NCBI GenBank assembly: GCA_016858145.1
Contig: JAEHOE010000036.1
Location: 248,001 to 312,000 of the forward strand
Origin: Edaphochlamys debaryana
Lineage: Eukaryota; Chlorophyta; Chlorophyceae; Chlamydomonadales
Direction of reading: 5' to 3'
Length of the DNA stretch: 64,000 nt
In this document: positions 34,301 to 44,923 of the stretch, one piece after another
Layout: each line of letters starts with the position of its first letter
Position numbering within the stretch: the first letter of the stretch is position 1
Notes under the pieces: generated by a model
Told to the model about the DNA's origin: nothing
The model's database searches: none
Seen by the model: the letters and a program-made list of their open reading frames with translations, nothing else
Made by a program: the position numbers and the translations under genes

Positions 34301-37300
34301 CAGCGCCGGGTGGGCCGGGGCTGGGGCCGGAGCTGGGGCATGGGCGGCCCCGCGCACCTGTCCGCCGCCTCCGAGGCGGTGCATGCGTCCACCACGTCCG
34401 CCAGGGTGGCGCTCACGGCCCGCACCGCCTCCAGCTGCTCCAGGGAGGGGCCCAGCAGGGACACGGGCGTGTCTGGGGGGAGCAGGGGGGACAGGGGAGG
34501 AGGGCACCGGGCTTGAGGTCGGGTTTCAGATAGGGATCCCGGGGCCTGCATCTGGCCAGGAGTTGAGGGGGGGGATTTTGTTACGTACAGCCCGCGTGCG
34601 GCCCCGCACGCACCGACGAGCAGCGTCAGTGCCATGAGGCCGAACTGGTACACGTCATCAGGCTCCGCGCTCTCCACGCCCGGCATCTTGCCGTACATGT
34701 CGCCGTACGGGCGGAAGACGGCTGAGGGCTCGGGCTCGCCCGGGTGCGCCCCGTCCGCGGCGGGGGGCCCCGAAGGGTGCGTGGCGCTGTGGGGCCGCGT
34801 GCCTGCGGGGGCCAACGTGTCAATTGAAGAGATGACAGAACCTCAAGGTGACAGACATGGCAGGTGCGCACTGCGCAGGACGGTGCCGGCCTCGCCGCAT
34901 GACAGCGACACGCCCCGCACGTGACGCACCTCGCTGGAACACGGGGCTCTCGAGGGCGATGGATGCGATGGTGACCTCCACCTTGGCCTTGAAGCGCTTG
35001 TCCAGGTACACGCGCCAGTTGTTGGCGCCCAGCAGGCCGTTGAAGATGAGGTCGTCCTGGGGGACCGAGGAAGGAATGTAGGGTATGCGGGGGTGTTGAC
35101 TGCTGGGCAAAATCGTATCGCCTCGCAAGAACGCAGCAGCAGCAGCAGCAGCAGCAGGACGAGCAGGTTGGAGGCAGGAGTTGCATTTGGTGGTTGAAAG
35201 GCACCGGTACCGGACCGCGAAGGTGAGGAATGACGGGCACCGGAACCCCAAGGGTACCAGGCCAGGGCAGGGCGGGGGAGCCTGCATCCAGGCACGCTCG
35301 CCGCCGCACGCACCTGTGCGTACAGGTACCTCAGCGCGTTGGCCACGTCGTTGATGATGTCGAGGCGGCGGCTGATGTCGATCACAACGGTGCTGTTGTC
35401 AAGCAGGCCGGACAGCGAGCCAAACTCCTCGTACTGTCGGTCAGGAGGGGTGGAAGGCGTGTAGTGAGAATGGCGGCCAAAGCCAAAGCAGTGCTACTCG
35501 TCTCGCGGCCCTGAAAGACACGCTCTGGCCCCCAGACCCCCAGCCACCTCCCACACTCCCCTTCCTCCCTTCCCAAGCCTTTGCACTCTGCTTTTACCCC
35601 CCCGCCCTCCTCGCCCCCACCTGGGTCACCAGCACGGGCACCGGTAGGCCGGCGAAGTCCCACACAATGCCAAGCACGGGCAGCACGTTGGGGTGCTGCA
35701 GCCGCGTCAACCGCCAGATGATGTGCGCCAACTGCTTTTTGCTGCTGATCAACCGCCGCCCGGCCCAACCGCCGACGCCGCTGCCTGTGCCGCCAGCCAC
35801 AAGGGCGTTCGGCGGGGTCCCGCCGATCTGGCTGGGGCCGGAGCGGTGGTTGGCCGATACGTACCCCCCCGGGCCCAGCATGGGCGTAGCGAGCTCAAGG
35901 CCCGTGGGGGAGGCCTCGGGGCCCGGCTGCGCGACAAAGGCGGCATTGGCGGCCTGGGAGAAGGCGAAGGGCAGCGACCCGACGCGGTTGAGGGCGCGGG
36001 TGGCGTTGCGGGCCCCGTTGGGCCCATCTGGGCCTCCGTCGGCGTCGGCCCCGGCTCTTGACTCCGTGGTGACCGGGCCCCCATCGATGGTGGGGGGACC
36101 CTCGGCGAAGGCGTTGGGGTCGATCTGCAGCGGCCGGGGGCAGAAGCCGGACCGGCTCGACGTGCGCTGCTGCGCGCTGCCGTGGTTGCTCGCGTCCTCG
36201 CCGTCAGGGCTGGTGCCGGCGGCGTTGTGCTGCCCCGTGCCGAGGAGGTCCAGGCTGGCGCCGCCGGCGACGCCGAAGTTCTTGCTCGAGCCCTCGCGCA
36301 GCGGGTTGCCGCCGCCGCTCGTGCCGTACGACGCCGTACCCGCCTCCCGGGAGGTGGGCGGGCCCTCGGTCTCAAGCAGCTGCGGCAGCCGCTGGCTCCC
36401 GCCACCCGGCATCACCGTCACACCGCCGGCGACGCCCCACCCCGGCGGCGCCGGCGGCATCGGCAGGGACACTGGGACGCCGCCGCCGCCGTTGCTGAAC
36501 CGGGCTGGCCGTGATCCCGCCGCCGCCGCCGCCGCCACGGACGACGCCGACACGCCCGAGCCTGCCGCCGACGGCGGAGGCCCGCCCATGCCCCGCGTCA
36601 TTGACGCCTCGGCGCCGCCGCCGCCGCTGAGCGACGGCGCCGCCAGGCCGCTCGCGCTCACCCGTGTGCTGGGCGTCGTACTGCCGTAGCTGCTGCGCCC
36701 GTCGAGATTGCACGACAGTGTCGTACCGAGGTTTACGAACGCGCTGCTGCCCGGCGGCCCGAGGCCGGAGGAGCTGGAGTTGCCGCCGAGCATCGCCGCC
36801 GAGGCTGGGTTCGCACTGCCGCCGCCTCCGCCGCCACCGCCCTGCGTCAGGGCCCCGCCGGCGCTGCTTCGGAACGCCGGGCTGCCTGGTGGCTGCAGGG
36901 GGTAGTTGTGCCCCGCCCTGGGCGGCCCTGGGGAGTCCGCGTTGGGAGGGGGCAGGATGTATGCGGGCAGGGGCGCAGGCAGCGGGCCGCTCGAGTGGCC
37001 CGGGCCCCCGAAGCCGCTGAAGGAGCCCCCGGACGCCGGCCCGATGGACGGGTGGGGGTGGATCAGCGCGGGCGGCGGCAGCACCGACGCCGGAAGCGAC
37101 GGCGGCGGCCCCGGCGGCTGCGGCGGCAGCGGCGGCAGACCGGCGCCGCAGCCGAATCCCGACCCGAACGCTCCCGAGGGGTTGGTTGCGGGAGAGGAGG
37201 GCGCCGGCTGGGCGGCCCCTGGCGCAGCGCCGCGGGCGCCCTCCGCCTCGCCCGCCCCGAGGCAGGAGGGCGCACGGGCACCGATCTCGCCCGAGGGCCG

Positions 37301-40300
37301 GGAGGCGAGGGGCCCGTCGGCGCCCGGCCGGAACTGTCGGGACGCCGAGGAGGGGGACTGCAGGGGGCTGGCGATGGCGCGCAGGCGCAGGCTGCCCACG
37401 GAGACGCTGCCGCTGCGCATGCCGCCGCCGTTGGGGAAGCCACCGCCGGGGCGTAGCGTCGCTGAGGCCGCTGCGGCGCTGACGGCGGCACCAAGGGAGT
37501 CCCGGGGTTGGGGGGCTCCGCCTGCTTGGACACGGGCAGTGTGGGCAGGGGTTGGTTCAGTCAGTGCTGGCGGAGACAGGCGCAGGTGCCCGCCCCCGTC
37601 ACCACCACCGTTCCCAGCTGGGCCCAGCCCGCCTGTCTCAACCCAGCCCAGCCCAGCCCGGCCGGCCTCACTCTCGCTCGCCGGCCCTTCGGCGCTTGTG
37701 TTGGCGCCGCCCCCGTCCTGGCTGTTGTTGGGGCCCCCCTGGAAGGGCGAACCCGCGCCCGCGAGCCCCCCCAGCCCCGGCACCAAATGGTGGACCTGGA
37801 GGATGCGCCGCAGCCCCGCACCCACGCCCGGGCCCAGGCTCAAGCTCGCGGCCGAGCCCACACGCCCCACCGCCGAACCCTCCCGCCCCGCCATCGCCGC
37901 CACAGCCTCCGAGCTGCTCCGGCTCGCGCCCCCGCCCGTGAAGAGCGTCCCCGCGCCGGGGGTGACATGGGTGTTGGGGTCGCGTCCGGTGCCAGAGGCC
38001 CGGCGCCCCACGACCGACAGCGGGCCACGGGCGGCGCCCGGGCGGTCGGCGGAGGAGGAGGCGGCGGCGACGGCCGCGGCGGCGGCGGCGCTGGTGCGCT
38101 CCTCCGCCTCCCGCCGGCACGTGGAGGCGCGGCGCAGGCGGCTGGCGGCGCCCTCGCGGATCGCCGGCGTGCCCGTGCCGCAAGCCACCGCCGCCAACGG
38201 CGGCGGCGTGCGGCCGTTCGCTATCACCGCCACGGACTCTGTCGACGCAGCGGGTGACCCCGCCAAGGCCCCGCCAGGGACCCCGCCGTGGCCCGTAGCG
38301 GCGCCGCTGCTGCTGCCCCCCGGCCCCGACCCGCCCGCCCCCGGCGGGGCGCTGCCTGGCGCCAGGGCCCCCTGCAGCGCACCGCCCGGGCCCTGCGGCT
38401 CCAGCAGCGACGGCAGCGGCCGGTCCGACCGGAACGTCGTGAAGGCCTGCAGCTGCCGCACGCGCTGCTTGAAGGACAGCGTGGTGAGCGCCCTCACGAA
38501 GGCCAGGCCGCGGCTGCCCGTGCTCGCCCGGCCGTCCACCATGGGGTGGTGCCCGCCCTCGCCACCGCCGCCGGGGTTCAGCCCGTGCGGGTCCAGTGCT
38601 CCCGGCGCTGTGGCGGAGCCGAGGCGGGTGGTGCCCAGGGGGAAGCCGCTGGGAACGTGCACGCCGCCGCCGCTGGAGCTGGCGGGGCCGTTGGGCGGGA
38701 CGCAGGCGCCGCTGCTCGAGTGCACGGGGCGGCCGTCGGGGCCCGCGCCGGGGATGCTGGCGTGGAGGCTCCCCGGTGGCGGGGTGGTGCGCATGGACGT
38801 GAAGCGGGGGCGCTGGCTGCGAGGGGGAGAGTGCGTGAGGGCAAGGGCAAGGGGGAGGGGCGGCAAAAGCGGCTCAGCTCAGGTTCCCGGGGAGAGCGGA
38901 GGGCAGGAACGCCTGGTTGGGTGCGGTGCTCAACCTTCCAGGTGATGCCCACCAGCAGGGAGCGGCCGCCCTCAGGCTCACTAGCACCCCAGCCCCCACC
39001 CAGGCCACCCACAGCAGCTGCCCCTTGAGCAGGAACTGGTCCTCGCGGAGGGCGTTGCGGTCGGGCCTGCAGGGGCGCAGGCGGAGACGGCGGGGTGGTT
39101 AGGGCGCGCTGTCGCACGGATGACGCCACAAGTTGCACCTATCGGTCCCTCAGGCTCACACACCACCCAGCAGCCGCCCACGGCCACACACCCCTTCCCG
39201 CCCCCCCTCAGCCCCGCCCCGCCCCCACCGGCTGCTGTAGTAGTCCACCAGCGGCCGCAGCGCCACGTACTGCCCCTTGAGCTTGGCGTAGCCCGTCTCG
39301 AAGTCCGGAGGCCAGCCGCTCATGACCTGGTGGGGGGCGCGCGGTGGGGCGTGGGTGGCGGCACCGGGGCAGCGGCGCGGGTGCTGATGCTGTGGTCGCT
39401 GAAAAGTGGTCCCTGAGCCGTCATCTACCGTATCCCCGTGGGCCCGAGATGCAACGCCCGTTACGCAGGTGTCTCCCGCACTCCACCCCGCCTGCCCCCG
39501 GCACGCACCTGCACCGGCGCCCGTATGTCTGTCAGGTCGTTGTACGAGATCGCCACCAGCTGGTCCAGCGGTTGGCGCTGGCGGCGGAGCTTGCGCCGCC
39601 GCAGGAGCAGTACAGTCATCAGGGCGACCAACGCCAGTACGACCACGACGAGCACGAGCACCGTGATGGCCGCCTCCTTAGTCAGGCTGCCAACCACCTG
39701 ATCCTCCGAGGGCATGGGACCGGCGGTGGCGCTGGGCGGTACGTACGGACCGCCGCCAGTCCCGCCACCACCATTTTCCGCACTGGGGCCGCCGTTGGAG
39801 TTCGTTGAGGGCATGACGCCAGACCGACTGGCGGCCTCGACGGGGAAGATGACTTCCGTACGGCCATTCAGGATCTGGATGGTGCCAGGGCTGAGCTCGC
39901 TGTTGCGCCGCAGCTGGTCAAACGAGACGGGCCCAAAGAACGAGTCGAAGCGCAGCTGAGACAACGACGCCCGTACGAGCTCGTACCCCGTGACATTGCC
40001 GTACACGGGGCCGAAGTACAGCTGCCCGTGCTTGTCCCGTGGCGCATCGCAGTCCAGCAGTCCGGGGCTGAACAGCAGCTGGTCGCTCGTCTGCACGCGC
40101 GAGAGGTCGCACATGGTGAAGGCGGTCGAGATGGCTAGCGCCAGCGACAGGAACGCGGCCGAAGCCGCGGCCGCCCTCGCGTCCGGGACCGCGCCGCTGA
40201 ACTGCGCAGCATACGATGCTGTGTATGCGGAGCTGCTGCCGAGGAGCTCCAGCGCGAGGGCCGTGGCTGCGTCGGCGGGGTCGGCGGCCGGGTTGGCGGG

Positions 40301-42627
40301 TGTGGGCGTGTAACGCATGGCTGCGTGCCACTGCGCTGCGCCCAGCAGCCCCTCCGCCAGGGACCCCAGCTTGGCCACCCAGGAGGCCTGGGGGGGCCCG
40401 GTGGCCAGGAAGAAGCCCCGCAGGTACTGCTTGGCCTGCGGGGGGAGGAGCGAGATGGGAGGGAGGGGCGCAGGGGTCGTAAGACGCGTCCTGGCGGAGT
40501 GCGCCCCGCCAGCTGCCCAGTCTGGTGGGGGTGCCCGCTCACATCGCAAGCGCACTGCCTGCCGCGTACCCCTCCACAGCCCGGGTGCCCGTAGGCCTTG
40601 GGTGCTCCTCCCAGCCTCGCTGTCCCGCACCGCCTACGACCCGACCATGCCCCAAGCCTGGCTTCAAGATGAACAACCCGCCAAGCTACTCCGCCTCACA
40701 CACAGGCCCCAAACCCACCTCGTTCATGGCACCAACCAGCGCCCCGCTCTCCGCGTATCCATCGCATGCCACCACGCCGTCCGCCTTCGCGGCCACCACC
40801 TGCCGCGCAAGCCCGCGGTAGTACTCCGCAGGATCCGCGCCCACGCTGGAGATGTTGACCGCACTGTACGGCAGTACGAGCGCCATCTGGAGGTTGGGAG
40901 CCATGCCGCCCTGCTGCATGGCAACCGCCGAAGCGATCGCGCCCTGGCACACGGCCGCACTGTACGGATCGTCCGTACGGTACAGCACCGCGAGCTGCCG
41001 CACGGCCCCCGTCATGACCATGAACCGCAAGCCCTGCGCGGCGTACGACCGGGACGGCGACTGCACGCCGTACACGTACGCCAGATCCTGCTCGTACACT
41101 ACGTCCGGCGCGCAGCAATGCATCAGGATCCGCCCGGCACCGTCGTACAGCTCGCTCTCCACGGAAGTATACTCTGTGGGTCGGTGGGCCCAGAGCACCA
41201 GACGGTAAGGGCAGCGAGGAAGGGTACTGTCGGGGGACTGGCTCAAGCCGCTGTGCAGAAAGGGCCGGGTGAGTCCCCGGAGGAGCTTATGGTAGTGAGA
41301 CCGCATGCAACTTAAGGCGCCCGGCCTCCCCGGCAACGAGCAGAGAGGCAAACCGCTCCCATGCCAGCACTGCTGTTCGGGGCCGCGCCGTGCGGGTGCG
41401 CAGGATCCAAGCTCGGCCCCGTTGCCTTCGGCTCCCGGCTCAACCCAGACCGGGCCCGCGCAGCAGGCGTACAGCCAGCGCCAGCGCCCACACCGGTCAG
41501 TAGCGGGTCTCCGGCAGCCCAGTGTCAGCTGTGTGGCGCGCCCTGCCGACCGCCTAGATCGAGGCGCGGCACGAGGGCACACCGCCCACCGCCGCCGGAG
41601 CCACTGGCCAGACTGGCCACCCAGTGTGCCCACTGCCTCAGTGCTACCACCACCTCGCGCCGCCTAACCCCTGGGGCTGGCTAGCGAGTCGTTTGGTACC
41701 GATAGCCATGTGAAGCTGCCTCCCCCGACCGCCAGGGGCCTCGGCCCCCGACGCCCGGGACTTCATTACCGGGTGGACAGCCATGAAGCCCCAGGCTCCG
41801 AAAGACGGCTGCCCCACTTAGCTTGATACCCTCTCATGGGATCAACGTCGTCCAGCTTTCCACACAGGCCACCAACCCCATGCATGCCCTCGAATGCGCC
41901 TGACACCACTGAGGTCGCCGTCCGCCGCCCGAAGCGCTCACCAATGCTGCTGCCAAGCCCGAACTGCACGCGTGACGACGCCAGCAGGTTCCCAGAGACC
42001 AGGGCGTGGACCGCGGTGGAGCATCTGGGGGAGGGCAGGGCGGGGCAGGGGTGGGGCAGGGGAGTGGCGTCGGAAAGACGTCCGGTGCAGGGACCGGGAG
42101 AAGGCCACAGCAAGGGTGCTGGGAGCAGCCAAGAGAGTGGAGCAGCGCTAGGATATCCTGACCCTGTGGCCGCGGCTGGCCACGCTGCTGTGGCTGCGCA
42201 GGTGTAGAAGCCGCGGTGGGCTCAGGCGGTTTGTAGATGAACGGTCAGGTGCGGCGGTGCCGTAGGGTGCCGTCTCTGGAGGAACCCCGTCCGGTGTGCG
42301 TCTGTAACCCAGGCTTCAGGGGCACAACCCCGTACGACCTCACCCGTTGTCCAGGGTCTGGTGGGCGAACTGGAAAGGGTAGCGCACGCCGCGACGGTCC
42401 CGAATCACCAAAGCTGGGGAGTCCTTGCCAAAGCTCTCCAGGGCGAGCGCGTATCCACTCGAGACGGTCATTCCCGCTGTGACAGCGGTCTTGGATGTGC
42501 AAATGGTATTCGCAGTGCGGAAGACGAAGCCCGGCGCACCGGGAGGCGATGAACCATTGCCTCGCCCGAGTCCGGCCAGCACGACCAAAAGTGTGGCTAA
42601 CAGCTGGGGGCCTCTAAAGGCTGCCAT
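31366..42627 (-). CDS. Receptor-type nucleotide cyclase: ligand-binding, TM, pseudokinase, class III cyclase
   Basis: Eighteen exons close in frame (42627-42344, 42024-41830, 41226-40719, 40435-39509, 39326-39229, 39066-38935, 38816-35621, 35433-35314, 35056-34930, 34802-34614, 34472-34358, 34192-34009, 33802-33721, 33552-33446, 33302-33198, 32996-32856, 32618-32389, 31672-31366), about 2348 aa. Signal peptide 1-24. Receptor/periplasmic-binding-like ectodomain to about 580 (AVLYRTDDPYSAAVCQGAIA, FFLATGP). TM about 584-607 followed by RRRKLRRQRQ. Gly/Ser/Ala/Pro linker about 715-1730. Kinase-homology region about 1735-1990 (HPNVLPVLGIVWDFAGLPVP, DDVYQFGLMAL, DRPTFADIV). Catalytic domain about 2040-2240: metal Asp in FFSDIVGYT and VDVIGDAY, GPVMACVVGTMNRRYSLFG, and NVASRMES with the catalytic Asn/Arg. 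It makes cGMP or cAMP at a membrane. The residue positions that set substrate choice are atypical, so I do not name the product. The join across 41227-41829 and exon 6 are the weakest parts. Confidence 0.85.
35132..35158. repeat. (CAG)n trinucleotide repeat in a cyclase intron
   Basis: Nine CAG/CTG triplets in the intron between cyclase exons 8 and 9 (35057-35313). Noncoding in the accepted model. Confidence 0.85.
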
Positions 42628-44923
42628 AAGGGGAGGAGGTCCGGCTCCCGCCTACCCTGGCATTCTCAGCGCTTTCTGCTGCAGGCTGGCGGATTGCGTA
42701 GCCCAGTGTCACAATGGTACCAAAACGTATGCATTTGAAAGATGCTGTTGCCAAGTGGCAACACTTGTGCACTCGTCGAACTGTCCTCGTTCTCGGCTGT
42801 GCAGAAGGCGTGTTGTCACGTGTGTGTCTGCCTTGTCTCTGCGCTACCTAGTTGTCAGAGCAGTGTGAGTATTGTTGCCTTGGGCCTGCGGTCATTGGTT
42901 GGCTGTGCCCGCGCTGTCATGGCCGAACCGCTCGTGCCTCGCAGAACCCCGACGACCCTTGCTCCAACGACGCAGTCACCCAATGATCAATGGGTTTCCG
43001 GTCTTTCTGCCGTCGCCCTGGGTAGGGCCGCTGTTGTGCAATGGCGTCGCCGTTTCCGACAGCGGGTTCGGAACTGCAAGCACAGGCACGACTTGTGGTG
43101 AAGAATGCTCCGTGACAATAATGGGAGGTAGAACGCCTCAATCCAGGGACAACGCTGGCACAGCTGGCAATAGTGTGAAAGTTCGTGCGTCTTACGGGGT
43201 CCAAAACTGCCGGCTCTTCCGCGCAGCAAGAGGCGTTTGCATGAGGGTGTCGTTTGCGTGACGTTTACAGGTAGAGACGGGGTAGAGCCGCACGTGCAGT
43301 CACACGCAACTGCAAAATGAGCCGTTCTGCTGCCGCGGGGTTCCCTCGGGGTTGGCCGCCGCCGAAAAGGGCAGCAGGCCCTGCAGCAGGCCAAGAGAAG
43401 CGCCCCGTGCTGCTCTACTGTAGACACTGCACCGCGCGTTGCACATGGTCCTCGCAGGCGTGGTCTACGGACCGTGGGTCTTGCACATGTTGAGGAGCAC
43501 TCAGCCTTCCGTCCGCCAAACTGCGTCAGTCCGTTGGCAGCAGGCCTCTGCTGACACGAACACGACAGAAGGGCAGATGGGGGACATTGTACAGATGCGT
43601 GAGGGGTCGTGTAAGGTGGGGATCCGGGAGGATCCGGGACCCTTTGCTTTGCTGTGCCCCTTAGAGGACGTGTGGGACGGCTTCGAACGGCTTCGGACGG
43701 CTTCAAGTGCTCTGGCGAAAGCCCTGGCGGCATGGTCACCGCTTCAATGCGGCACTTTGCTGGCCTTGCTGGCCTTGCTTTGCTGTTTTTGCGTAACCTC
43801 GTCGCCGTTTCCCATTCCCCCTTCAAGGGCGCTCGGGGAGCAGCTCATTGCTTAGGAGCAGCACAGTAGCCATGGGGGGTGGCGGGGACTGGGCCCATGG
43901 TCCATGCCACCATGCCCGGAGTAGAAGACATCAACGTAGCGCGAAGGAGGGCGCCATACGCACATTACTAACCCCACGGCCGTGCCTCTTTCCAACGCGA
44001 CCAGGAGGCGAGATGGTACTATGAGGAGTGCGAACGCAGGCAGGAGGCGGGGGAGGCCACCGGGGGCTTCTAGGAGCCCTTTCCCAGACAACATTCCGCA
44101 GAGCCTGATCCCCCCGGACCCTGAAGCACAGGAGACGGGGTCATGTGGGCCTTGGCGAAGGCCTGCCGGAGTTACATCTTATGGTTGATGGTGCGCGTAA
44201 ACACTGCACCGGGTGTACCCTGACATCCGAGGAACCTTCTGCAGTCACAGATACCACACAGGCGCGCATCAAGTACTCGGTGACTACCGTACATGAAGGG
44301 CCATCATGAAGGGCCATCATTGCACCTGAACTTCCGACGGCCTCCGACGGCCCTGCCTGCCCACACGCTCCACCCCATGGACTCCAGATCCTCCAAACGC
44401 ATGGAGGAGCGCATGAAGGTAGCATGAATGCGGGGGCTAAGCGCATACCCACGATGATGAAGCCAACCGCGCGCCCGGACTGCCCTGTATGTCTCGGGCC
44501 AAGGGGGCTGAATTACCAATACCTCGGCGGAACGGAAGAAGCCCCCCAGTTCAGCTCATGCCCACAGTTCAGTACACTTGCACTTCGCCACAACATAAGT
44601 AAGAAGGATCAATAAAGTCTCACCCAACCGATCCCCCCGCGTAGCTTACGCCACATCTTTCAATTCTGAACGCATGCGGCGTGTCCCAGTTCGAATAATG
44701 CTGTCTCTCCACCACTCCCTGTGCTCACTCTGGCGGCACATGGCGGGCCCCTCGCCATTTAGGACTGTGTCCTCAGGCCCCCACACATCCATCAATCGAG
44801 TGCATTGTGCAATTCCTCCTCCTTGAAGCCCAGCGACCCGTGCCGCTCAGGATGCGAGCAACACCCCTATGCGGGGTGGCTTGCATCCCCCAAACGCGAG
44901 GGGCGCACTCCTGCGTCCGCGCT
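42628..44923. other. Intergenic, 2.3 kb
   Basis: Upstream of the cyclase gene and downstream of the Cys-rich membrane protein gene, both on the minus strand. GC content is lower than in the genes. A short direct repetition (acggcttcg units) is at about 43677-43706. Two plus-strand open frames (42872-43261, 43439-43855) lack codon bias, splice partners or recognisable domains and are not called. A TTACA at 44171-44175 could be the poly(A) signal (TGTAA on the minus strand) of the gene ending at 44924. Confidence 0.4.

Noticed and set aside
36906..38945. 679-aa plus-strand open frame opposite the large cyclase exon
   Set aside because: It is the antisense shadow of the 3.2-kb GC-rich exon 7 of the receptor cyclase; Pro/Ala-rich composition, no domain, no splice partners.
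42872..43261. Plus-strand 129-aa open frame in the 2.3-kb gap
   Set aside because: No homology recognised, no biased codon use, no clear splice or poly(A) context.
43677..43706. Short acggcttcg direct repeats
   Set aside because: Only three imperfect units; too short to call a satellite or mobile element.
43439..43855. Plus-strand 138-aa open frame with a hydrophobic C-terminal part
   Set aside because: Looks like chance in a GC-rich stretch with small repeats; no motifs or neighbouring exons.
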